Of a stretch of 64,000 nucleotides of DNA, positions 1 through 10,367 are shown piece by piece. The notes below the pieces were generated by a model. That model worked only from the letters and a program-made list of their open reading frames with translations, was not told the DNA's origin and did not search any database. The stretch spans positions 8,738,822 through 8,802,821 of the forward strand of contig OU696583.1 of the NCBI GenBank assembly GCA_916048095.2, read 5' to 3'. Numbering within the stretch: the first letter of the stretch is position 1; each line of letters starts with the position of its first letter. Made by a program: the position numbers and the translations under genes. The DNA comes from Sacculina carcini (Eukaryota > Arthropoda > Thecostraca > Sacculinidae).

Positions 1-174
1 CAAGTATTTTTCTGGGTAAAAGGTAGAATGCATAGGTAAACATGTATTTTCTTGCATTTTTCACACAAGTGCTCGCGGCTCTTTGAAGCCAGGCCGGCAC
101 CGCCGCTTAAGAACCCCTGCTCTGCATGTAAATATCTACTTGATGCAATGTAATTTGTGCGTTGGCGCGTGCAG

Positions 175-567
175 CTTCGCCCAGTCAGCGCAAGTCGGTG
201 CAGTTCAGCGACAGTGTGCACGTGCGCACCGTGGCGCTCGACGGTGACAATGCCGACGCGTCTGATACCAATGTGACGCAGAACAGCGGCGGCGGCGGCG
301 GCGGCACAGTTGTCAACACACAACAACAACAACAACAACAGCAAGTGAACGTCATTGAGCCGCATCGTATTGAGCGATTGTTGACGCTTCTCAACGAGGC
401 CGACCCGACTGGCGTGCGTGCTGACTCCTGCGAACTACTGGCACTCGAGGGTGAGTGAGTGTGTGAGTGAGTTTGTGTGAGTGTGTGTGTGCCCTAGAGA
501 CCTTCCAGCGCCCTAGAGACCTTCTAGGTGTAGGGCGCTATATAAATATCTACCTAATGTAATGTAA

Positions 568-602
<35 letters not shown>

Positions 603-2649
603 TGTGTGTGTGTGTGTGTGCTGACTCCTGCGAACTACTGGCACTCGAGGGTCAGTGAGTGAGTCAGTGAGTGAGTGAGTTAATGTGTGAGTGAATTAAT
701 GAGTGAGTGAGTGAATGAATGAGTGTGTGAGAGAGAGTGTGTGTGCGTGTGTGAGAGAGAGAGAGTGTGTGTGCGTGTGATAGTGTTTAAGTATGTGTAT
801 TTGTGTTTATGTCGGTGTTTGTTTATATCTGTGTGTGTGTGTGTGTAATCGTGTTTATGTCTTGTGTCTTGTCTTGTCTTGTGTGTTTGTGTGTACGTGT
901 GTGTGTACGTATGTTTGTGTGTGATCGTGTTTTATGCTTGTGTTCATGTCGGTGTGTTTGTGTGATGGATGGATGGAGACAGATCAGTGTTTGATGATGG
1001 CACCGCTGATAGACCAGCAGTTGGAGCGTATTGATCGTCGACACGCCCAGTTGACAGCCATCAGTAGGCAACTGGTCGACGCGCTCAACATCTACCACCA
1101 GCTGATGTACGAGTGTGGCGCGGGGGGCGGTGTAGGAGGGGCGGCCGGGGGGTTCTACATGGCCGGGGCGCCGGGATTGCCGCAACATGCGCCGCCAACG
1201 CCGCCGCAGCCACAGTTTTACGCTGCACCGCCACCTCATCATCTACAACAGCATCAGGAACACCAGGTGTGGACTCGTGTAGTTTTTTTTGCTCTATCGT
1301 TTTCCTCCAATTGGCTTCCCAGTGCAATCATCGCCAAACCAAATATAAATACTAATAAACAACGTAACCTGGCTTAAACAGTCCGCCGCGTAGCCGAGTG
1401 GCTAAGACGCACGCTTTGTGCACGAGAGGTCCAGGGTTCGATTCCCTGGCGAGGTGAAACGGTTGGGTTCGTTTCTTAAAGTGATAGCCCAGTTGTCGCA
1501 AGGCGGGTTTCATGTGCGCTTGTAGTCGTGCAGTTTATGTGTGCTGGCCAGGATCGTGACAGGATTTGCCCATGCAAAATTCACGTGAACATTAGCCTTC
1601 TCCACTGCTGTTGTCTTCAATTTATGCGTAAATTTATTTTTCTTATTCAGCTTAAACATCAAGCTAAAACAAATGTCCAACTACACACAAAACATTGTGT
1701 ATCATTCATCATGCATGCACTCATACACCTTATGAGTACATGTGGTGTGTGTGTGTGTGTGTGTGTTTACAGAGCATCAATACAGCCCCATTATCGTTGC
1801 CGGCCGATGGGGCAGCATATCCCGCACCAAATACTTTCTCCACAGCACCTCCGATGATGGCTGGTGGCGTATCCGTAGCGCCTGCCATGATGGCTGGTGG
1901 TGTGTCAGTAGCGCCTCCAATGATGGCTGGTGGCGTATCAGTAGCGCCTCCAATGATGGCTGGTGGTATGGATCAGTATGTGCTAGCGGCGCCTTCACAA
2001 ATGCCTCCTGGCATGAGTGCACAGTAAGTAGGCACGAATTGTCTAGTGTAATGATCCACTAAATCAGTGGTTCTCAAACTTATTGCAGCTACTGAACGCC
2101 GCATAAGTTCCATACATGCATTCATCGAACCATTCGTGTTTGAATTGTTATGAGAAAAATCACAAATCACCCACGATCAAGACAGTCACACAAGTAGGCT
2201 ACTACTGAGTGGACCGAGTTGCTTGCAGCACAGATATCAAGACCAAGCGATGTGGCGTGATTAACTGCAGCCAATGATGACCAAGCAGAGCTTGACGTCA
2301 CCAATCATACGCTAGTTGGTGAACCAAACCTCGGAACCCCTGAAACTAACTCACCGAACCTCTGGGGTTTGATCGAACCCAGGTTGGGAACCACTGGCAT
2401 AACACGATACTTTTTCTATGCATCTACTGTACAACTTTATGTATGTATGTGTGTGTGTGTGTGTGTGTGTGTAACAGGTATGTCGGTGGGAGTATGGGTC
2501 AGGTGGGTGTGGCTGGGGTACCCATGTGGTCACCTTACCCCGCCACCCATCCACCACCCCAGCAGCAGCCAGCACACATAGCACGCACATCTGGCACTGC
2601 AGACACTGTGACTGGCGGCGTTGACAATATCAGTCTGCATCAACAATGA
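175..2649 (+). CDS. STAM: STAM (signal transducing adaptor molecule), 3' part only
   Basis: Exons by splice signal and phase: 175-450, 983-1266, 1773-2023, 2478-2649 (TGA); earlier exons lie left of the window. STAM pairs with HRS in the ESCRT-0 complex on early endosomes and sorts ubiquitinated cargo. The first visible exon begins just after the position of the family's SH3 domain, with KSVQFSDSVHVRTV matching the vertebrate post-SH3 segment VQFSDNVQVETIE. The helical core (RIERLLTLLNEADPTG, then MAPLIDQQLERIDRRHAQL) is the GAT/HRS-binding region. The tail is Pro/Gln-rich and low in complexity: an N-terminal Gly6 and Gln8 tract, then four tandem copies of an 11-residue MMAGGVSVAPP unit encoded by 33-bp repeats. 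VHS, UIM and SH3 are not visible. About 326 residues are seen. Family identity is firm; the tail is lineage-specific. Confidence 0.88.
418..652 (+). repeat. Duplicated STAM exon end and splice donor
   Basis: The last 33 bases of the first visible STAM exon plus the first two bases of its donor (418-452) recur identically at 618-652 inside the following intron. After that the real donor reads GTGAGT and the copy reads GTCAGT. TG-rich simple sequence separates the copies. The copy has no acceptor directly before it, so it is at most a decoy or alternative donor. Confidence 0.85.
486..560 (-). repeat. SINE-like repeat fragment (AGGTCTC...GCGCT family)
   Basis: Reverse-complemented, this stretch runs from a tract of ACATT units through a TTTATATAGCGC core to AGAAGGTCTC and GGCGCT. 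The same order of blocks appears on the + strand near 32886-32941 and 37247-37302, and a truncated version near 34955-34985. Dispersed copies in several introns point to a short interspersed element. Its ends are not resolved. Confidence 0.5.
1384..1456 (+). pseudogene. tRNA-like sequence in a STAM intron
   Basis: An intact A box (TAGCCGAGTGG) and B box (GGTTCGATTCC) are correctly ordered. The T stem is perfect (CAGGG/CCCTG) and six of seven acceptor pairs form with CGCCGCG/CGAGGTG. The anticodon arm is poor (about three of five pairs) and the D stem has a mismatch, so the anticodon (nominally TGT) is not reliable. A tRNA pseudogene or the tRNA-derived head of a SINE fits better than a working tRNA gene. 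The internal Pol III promoter boxes could still be active. Confidence 0.5.
2065..2396. mobile_element. hAT-like MITE in the last STAM intron
   Basis: The ends are inverted: CAGTGGTTCTCAAACTT on the left, and AGGTTGGGAACCACTG on the right, whose reverse complement begins CAGTGGTTCCCAACCT. CAGTGGTTCTCAA-type termini are typical of non-autonomous hAT elements. The 332-bp element has no ORF. Flanking 8-mers do not match, so any target-site duplication has decayed or the insertion is old. Confidence 0.65.
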
Positions 2650-2651
2650 AT

Positions 2652-4333
2652 ACACTGACACTGACACACTCACACACTCACACATACACTGACACACTCA
2701 CACATACACTGACACACTCACACATACACTGACACACTCACACATACACTGACACACTCACACATACACTGACACACTCACACATACACTGACACACAAA
2801 CACACACTGACACACAAACACACACTAACACATACACTGACACATACACTGACACACACGCTAACATACACTGACACACACACTAACACATACACTGACA
2901 CTGACACAAACACTGACACTGACACACAAACACTAACACATACACTGACACACAAACACTAACACATACACTGACACACAAACACTTACACATACACTGA
3001 CACTGACACACAAACACTGACACACACACTAACACATCCACTTACACACTGACACTGACACACATACACTAACACTGACACACACACACACTGACACACA
3101 CACTAACACTTACACACAAACACTTACACATACACTGACACTGACACACAAACACTGACACACACACTAACACATCCACTGACACACAAACACTTACACA
3201 TGTACTAACATACACTGACACACAAACATTTACACATACACTGACACACAAACACTTACACATACACTGACACACAAACACTTACACATACACTGACACA
3301 TACACTGACACTGACACATAAACACTGACACACACACACACTAACACATACACTGACACTGACACACAAACACTGACACTGACACACATACACTAACACT
3401 GACACACACACTAACACATACACTGACACACACACACACTAACACTGACACACACACTAACACTGACACACAAACACTGACACTGACACACAAACACTGA
3501 CACTGACACACATACACTAACACTGACACACACACTAACACATACACTGACACACACACACTGACACACACACTAACACTGACACACAAACACTGACACT
3601 GACACACAAACACTGACACTGACACACATACACTAACACTGACACACACACTAACACATACACTGACACACACACACACACACACTAACACTGACACACA
3701 CACACTAACACATACACTGACACACACACTAACACATACACTGACACTGACACACACACACTAACACTGACACACAAACACTGACACTGACACACATACA
3801 CTGACACTGACACACATACACTAACACTGACACACACACTAACACATACACTGACACACACACACACACACACTAACACATACACTGACACACACACACT
3901 AACACTGACACACAAACACTGACACACAAACACTGACACACACACACTGACACACACACACTAACACATACACTGACACACAAACACTGACACTGACACA
4001 CACACTAACACTGACACACACACTAACACATACACTGACACACACACACACACTGACACACACACACACACTGACACACACACTAACACATACACTGACA
4101 CACACACACACACACTGACACACACACTAACACTGACACACAAACACATACACTGACACACATACACTAACACACATACACATACACTGACACTGACACA
4201 AACACCAATACTAACACACAAACACTGACACACACACTGACACTGACACACACACTGACACTGACACACACACTGACACTGACACACACACTGACACTGA
4301 CACACACACTGACACTGACACTGACACACACAC
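2652..4333. repeat. 1.7-kb CA-rich minisatellite (ACACTGACAC units)
   Basis: Nearly uninterrupted variants of ACACTGACAC and ACACTAACAC with CACA spacers, with AAACACTGACAC and TACACTGACAC subtypes in irregular order. It starts within a few bases of the STAM stop codon, so it occupies the STAM 3' UTR or downstream flank. All ORFs in it (Cys/Val/Ser repeats) are translation artefacts. Confidence 0.95.
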
Positions 4334-4985
4334 ACATGCACCCACACATATACACGTCCCTGATGAAAAGGCACTGGTTAATATTATTTTTATCCGAATG
4401 GTTTATTTATATTACCCGTGTTTTTGTGTTTGTTCGCGTGATATTCTATACGCTTCCTGTGTTTCGTATGCGTGTGTGGGTGTGTGTGTGTGGCGGTCTG
4501 CATGCTATTCTGTCAAATTATACACAGAGATTATATATCAATGATAGCCATGTCCGCGCGTGTGTGTGTGTGTGTGTGTGTGTGTGTTTATTCGCAATTG
4601 GAACGGGAAGTGCTTGTAAAATCAGTTAGTTTTAGCCTGTGTGTACTATGATCTGTTGCTTCTTGATTTGTGTGAGCACGGGACAAAATGCTTGTATCTT
4701 CTCTGGGTCCACAAATAATACACACAATATTTCCGGGAACACTCGTAGTCGTGTGTGTACATGTGTATGGGACGACGGGGTCGTGCACATACAAATAACG
4801 TCAAGAGATGCCGTTCTAGGTGTTACGGTAACTGGCAGGTTACAGCCGAACAATATACAATTATATATTTTTCAGTCATGTCGGGTGGATGAGAACCAAG
4901 TAAACGCCACGGGGTGAAACTCATGACATAACAAATGAAGAACATGTACCATTGAGAAAGATGATAATTACAGGAGGCACTTGCT
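4334..4985. other. Intergenic, no recognisable gene
   Basis: Unique sequence between two minisatellites, with short TG runs near 4478-4492 and 4559-4588. A 92-codon + strand ORF (4639-4917) is the longest. It has no family resemblance and no splice context that I can support. Confidence 0.5.
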
Positions 4986-5009
4986 AGATGAATGTATCAA
5001 CTCTTCACA

Positions 5010-5228
5010 GACACACAAACACACACCCTGACACAAACACACACACACCCTGACACACACACACACACACACCCTGACACAAACACACACACACCCTGAC
5101 ACAAACACAAACACACCCTGACACAAACACAAACACACCCTGACACAAACACACACACACCCTGACACAAACACACACACACCCTGACACAAACACACAC
5201 ACACCCTGACACAAACACACACACACAT
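5010..5228. repeat. Minisatellite of ACACCCTGACACAAACAC units
   Basis: About ten tandem copies of an 18-20 bp unit built on CACCCTGACACAAACA, just past the 3' end of the minus-strand PWWP gene. On the transcribed strand this reads as TG-rich sequence and may lie in that gene's 3' UTR. Confidence 0.9.
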
Positions 5229-5375
5229 AACACGGCGTCAATTCAACCCTGCAGACATAAGCGTTGATTCATCTGTATGTCATGCTGTAGCTAGTGCCGA
5301 TATTGTTATCGGCCAATGCTGTTATCTTCCGTTGAACTCCTGTTTTCTGTTCGTTGTTGATATAGTCTTAGCCGT

Positions 5376-7764
5376 CTATTGTTGAACTTGTGGTTGTTGT
5401 GATTGAACCTGATCTTGTGGTTGTTGTGATAGAACCTGATCTTGTGGTTGTTGTGATTGAACCTGATCTTGTGGTTGTTGTGATTGAACCTGATCTTGTG
5501 GTTGTTGTGATTGAACCTGATCTTGTGGTTGTTGTGATTGAACCTGATCTTGTGGTTGTGGTTGATCCTGATCTTGTGGTTGAACCTGATTTTGTGGTTG
5601 TGATTGATCCTGATCTTGTGGTTGTGGTTGATCCTGATCTTGTAGTTGTGGTTGATCCTGATCTTGTTGTGATTGATCCTGATCTTGTTGTGGTTGATCC
5701 TGATCTTGTTGTAATTGGTCCTGATCTTGTGGTTGTGGTTGATCCTGATCTTGTAGTTGTGATTGATCCTGATCTTGTTGTGATTGATCCTGATCTTGTT
5801 GTAATTGGTCCTTATCTTGTGGTTGATGTTGATCCTGATCTTGTTGTGATTGATCCTGATCTTGAGGTTGACGTTGATGCTGATCCTGATCTTGTGGTTG
5901 ACGTTGATGCTGATGCTGATCTTGTGGTTGACGTTGATGCTGATCCTGATCTTGAGGTTGTGGTTCTTGCTGGTCGTGTTGTGTGGTTTCGAGTAACATG
6001 CGTGCAATACGTGGGTGTTGTGACGGCGATGCTAGCTGAGACACGCTGAGATAGGCAGTGCGCGTGCAGCCGCCGCCGCTGGCCGGCTCGTCCTCGTCGC
6101 ACGGCACCTCGTAGGCGAGCAGCGAGGCCGCCTGCACGCCCGCCAGACAACTGGCCGCCGGACTGATTGGTCGCACGGCACCGCTGGGCTCCACGTGAGC
6201 CAGCATGTACACATCCTCCTCGCCACTGGAGTCAGGCACGGCCAGAATGCGCAGGTTGGCAGGCAGAGCGGTGACACAGGGCGGCTGCGTCATGTCATCT
6301 TCCACGTGGCTCGCATGAGACGGGTCGGCAGCAATGTGAGTCTCCCCCTTGTCTTCTGTCCGATTGTGTGCCTCTTCTTCTGCATGCCGCTCTTTGACTG
6401 CGTCTGCGTTTTCTTCTGTGGGAGCGTCCGTGTTGAGACGTTCATCATTTGCTTCTGGCATACTGGGCGCTTCGATACGGTCGTCATCCGTCTGCTTTTC
6501 CGTGCGTTCTTCGGCCAATGCGTGAGCGGGGCGATATTCATTATCGTCTGCTTGAACAGCACACACTGGCTCGGTGTGGTTGCCGTCGTCGCTGGCCTGA
6601 TCACCAGAACCAGCAGGCTCTGTGCCGACAACACTGGACCCCACGCAGACACCATTGTCCGGCGCCTCGGTCGCACAGGACGCGCTCTCCTCATCCGCCT
6701 CGTTGCCACTGACGGCTGAGCGCCGCAAGCACCACTCATCCTCGGCGGCCGGCGTCGACAACGACGATGAAGCAGAAGATTGGCAGGACGAGCTGCGTCT
6801 TCGCTGCACCAGAGACCACCAATCACCGCTCTCACCGACTGTGTCTCCATCACGACCGTCTTCTTGCTCGTCATGGTCCGTGTCTGAGTCTGTGTTGAAC
6901 ACCACCTCATCTCGTGCACCAGCAGCACCATCATCAGCACGCAGCGACGGCTCATCAGAAGCGAGCAGACGCGAGATGTCCGACCTGATACGCTCCTGCT
7001 CGTGAGAATCCCGCCGCTCCTCATCCTGCTGCTCTTTCTCCACCCCGTCCTCTTCCTCCTGCCAGTCGGCCAACAACACCGCACTGCCACCACCTAGCAC
7101 CGTGGCTGTCCTCCGCACGTCTCCATTATCCACCACCACCGCCGTCGCTGCTGCTGCTGCTGCTGGTGTTTCACCGTTGACTCGCAGCCGCGCCGCCTTC
7201 TTGCGCGACCCACCTGCTGCCGATGCCGTGCCGTTGACGCGCCGCTTGCGACCGCAGCGCGCGTGCCACAGTACATGCTGCACTATGACGTCGACGCGCG
7301 AGCAGCCGAACTCGCACTGGTCGCACTGATAGCGTCGCCGCCGGCCGCCACTCTCGTCAGCGCCTGAGTCAACGCCCGAGTCATGAGTGGCGAACGAGCG
7401 GCACTGCTGGATCAAGTCTTTGCTGTGGTGATCGTTGGTGGCCACGAAGCGCGGGTGTGTGATGCCCAGCAGCGAGGCGTCGTGTGTGCGTCTGTCTGTC
7501 TGTCTCCCGCCAGCACCGCCAGCACTGGCTGGTTTCGACGCCGAGGCGAACATGGAGGCTGCGACGGCGGCGGCGGCTGCGTCCCCGGCGGCAGCTCGCA
7601 GGGCACGCGCTCGCACCCTGCTTAACACGTGCACATCACCGCCGTACAAGCGCTCGGCCTGCACAACGTGCTGCTTGAATGTGGCCATCATGTCGGGCAA
7701 CGAGCGCAGTGACTCTGTTGATCGACGCAAACACACACGCACACAAATATACGAGCCCTCTCAC

Positions 7765-7805
<41 letters not shown>

Positions 7806-9275
7806 AGGGGCTGGATGTGTATAGAAAGAGCTTTATGAAGAAAAAAGCTGTCAAAAAACAATTGTGGTCCGGCTGTTGTGATCAGATGGGTAGGAAAACA
7901 GCACAGCCCAGCACATATGTTCAACACTCAACGATAAAAGCAGACAAACGCGCTCTTCCAACCAGTATTATTCACTAAAGTGCCCAGAAAATACAAAATG
8001 ATGGACGTATATCTGATAATTCAGATAATTCTGTTCATTTAAGGGCAGATCAAGTGTAGAAGAAAAAAATCACGTTTGAATTGCAAAATTTCTTGCGCCA
8101 ATCAGTACTCTTTCTGATTGTTCTTGATTGTTATTTATTACTTATTTATTAATATTTATTCTTATTTATTGATGGCTGTTATTTACTGAATCACATATTT
8201 ATTGTTGATTGTTTTTATTTATTGAGGAACGTGGGCGGAGTGACATTATGGATTGTTATCGGATGATGGTTTATTATTTATTGTTATTTTTTTCGAACTC
8301 TCTTTCTAGACTTTTTTCTTTTCGAACTCTCTTTCTCTCTGAATCTTTTGGGCGCTTCCGGTACATGGGGCCACCTTAGGGTGGTATAGTGCTTGCACTC
8401 TTCCCATGCTACTGGATTTGCCTGTAATTAATAATAATAATAATACTCAATGTCGGCATTATTAAAGTTGACCAATTGGCAAAGGAGAACATGAGCGAGA
8501 TGACTAACTCGCAAAAACACCACAACATTGCGCAATATTCACCGAAAACTGTGAAACACTGAAAAACAAGAGGCGAGAATAGACTCACGGATTGCCCTCA
8601 AAATGATGTCCTGTTTCTGCGCGCAGTTATATCGGCAAATCTCCGAGTCTTTGTAGACATCTTGTCTGGAATTGTCAGCCAAACACGCACCAACACATTC
8701 ACATCCAAAATGCGCCCAAAGCAACCACACACACACACACCGCATTCATACTCTGTATCATGACATAAAACGTCGAAAAATTACGACATAATAGAAACAA
8801 GTATTTACGATAAAATAAATATATTCTGGAAACAGCATAAAAACCCAATTACAAACAATACTTCCGAGTAGAAAAAAACATACAACCACCCTTTATATAC
8901 ACAAAAATAAACAAATTTCATAAGCTACACAAGCTGTAATGTGTACAGATCAAAGACATTCAAATACAACACAGTCAAAACCAGCTGAATGGGAAAGACC
9001 GACTGCACACACGCACTGACAATCTTGCACACACAAGATACACAACAGACAGTGTCTAGAAAACGTGTTCATGTCGCCGATATGGCAAAAAAAATCACCG
9101 AGCAGCGTGTGCAATAGACTTACAGTTTTCGGTCGAAAAACTCGGCGACCACGGCCGGTTCATTTTTGAGCGCATCGAGAAACTCGCTGCATTCATCTTT
9201 ATCTTTGACGACGGCAGGCCAGTACACACGACCCAACTTCACCCACACTAACTCGTTAGTCTGAAAACACTCCAT
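5376..9275 (-). CDS. PWWP-domain, C2H2 zinc-finger protein with a Gln/Asp-repeat tail
   Basis: Exons on the minus strand: 9275-9124, 8665-8589, 7714-5376 (about 855 aa), with phases matching at both junctions. Residues 1-75 form a PWWP domain: ELVWVKLGRVYWPAVV, then AEFFDRKLQDVYKD and ICRYNC. PWWP domains bind methylated histone H3 and DNA, so a chromatin role is inferred. A single C2H2 finger (Cys207, Cys210, His223, His227) follows, with a basic stretch after it. Then come a long acidic, Ser/Glu/Asp-rich region and about 200 residues of Gln-Pro-Gln-Asp-Gln repeats to the stop. ATG 9275 is the first Met and lies one base after an acceptor-like CTGCAG. I cannot assign an orthologue. The repeat tail is coded by reiterated 6-18 bp units and should vary in length between individuals. 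Confidence 0.72.
8100..8437 (+). mobile_element. LINE 3'-end copy inside a PWWP-gene intron
   Basis: Shares the run GGGCGGAGTGACATTATGGA, a TTGGGCGCTTCCGGTACATG-type motif and a TTAATTAATAATAATAAT-type tail with 19080-19430 (+) and, in reverse, with 46727-46995. It is AT-rich (TTTATT repeats) with no ORF. It is read as a 5'-truncated non-LTR element, antisense to the host gene. Confidence 0.6.
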
Positions 9276-10337
9276 TCTGCAGAAAAAAACAGAATTACAT
9301 AAAACCACATACGCTTACAACGCGAATACACATCCAATCCAAAGCTGTATCAAAGCATATTCTGAAACTATTGTGATCATACTGACATTAACCTTACGTG
9401 CCCAATATAACTTCAAAATTACATATAAATATCTTAACAAATACAAGAATGCCTCAACATCTTACCATAAACCTTAGGAAAACACCTCGCGAAAAATAAA
9501 CAAGCAAATAAACGTCACTTGTTGATTGCGTCGGTAACGTCAAACATACAATGCGGCGGTAACGTCGAACATGCGCATACCAAAAATATATTTTAATTGA
9601 TTCGCTTGAATATAACAAATTTGTCCCCCTACCGCGATGCCAAAATGTATTTTCGACTGAATTTGTAAACTAATTTTCACTTTTATCAATTGGTTGAAGA
9701 GTTTGGGTTATTGCAGCACCATATATTTAGACATCAAAAATTGTGACCAACTTAAAACTAATAGGCGCTTATTAGCTCGGAAAAAACGTTTCTAAGTCGG
9801 TCATAAACATGCGCGGTCAGTCATGAATAAAGCATATGTATTTTTAAATGTATCGATGATTGGAGGAAAGTTCAAAAATCCCCAAGGGTGAGGCGATTGT
9901 GTTTGTATATGCGGCAGTTGTGCGTTTCTTTCAACGGCGATCCATTTGAGCCTAACATGTGCTCTATGCGGTGCCATTTACAACTATAACACCAATCAAC
10001 GGTGATTGTCCACTTTACAGTTCAGTTCTTTACGTCCACTTTGATTGTTTTGTCAGTCCATATGCTTACTGAAATGTTCTATTTTCTAGCAAAGTTTGCA
10101 TATTGGTAAAATTAGTATACTTCGTACAAATATTTTACCTTTTGTGTCAAGCATCATACAAGAGCGAACTAATCACAAGCAGCGCAAATATACAGTGTTG
10201 TTTGTTTAGTTTGTTTAAGGTGGATTATATGGCCGTTTGCACAATCTATCTTTTCATTATTTTGCGTTTCACTGCGGCCGAATATCAGTGTATAAATTTG
10301 GTAATAATAATGTTGTTTTTTTCGTTTACTGTTTCAG
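9276..10337. promoter_or_regulatory. Divergent intergenic region between the PWWP gene and POFUT1
   Basis: About 1 kb separating two head-to-head genes, so it should hold both promoters. The one visible signature is a near repeat, CGGTAACGTCAAACAT (from about 9531) and CGGTAACGTCGAACAT (from about 9554), each carrying a CRE-like AACGTC core. No convincing TATA box. An ORF at 10103-10450 is out of frame with POFUT1 and is not supported. Confidence 0.45.
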
Positions 10338-10367
10338 CGAAGTTATACGTGCTGAGTGGAGATCACC

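Noticed and set aside
2758..4374. Many 60-140 codon minus-strand ORFs of Cys/Val/Ser
   Set aside because: Direct translation of CACTGACAC minisatellites; no stop codons by composition, no gene signals.
5390..6049. 219-codon + strand ORF of VVVIEPDL repeats
   Set aside because: Antisense shadow of the Gln/Asp repeat tail of the minus-strand PWWP gene, which has matching splice phases and recognisable domains.
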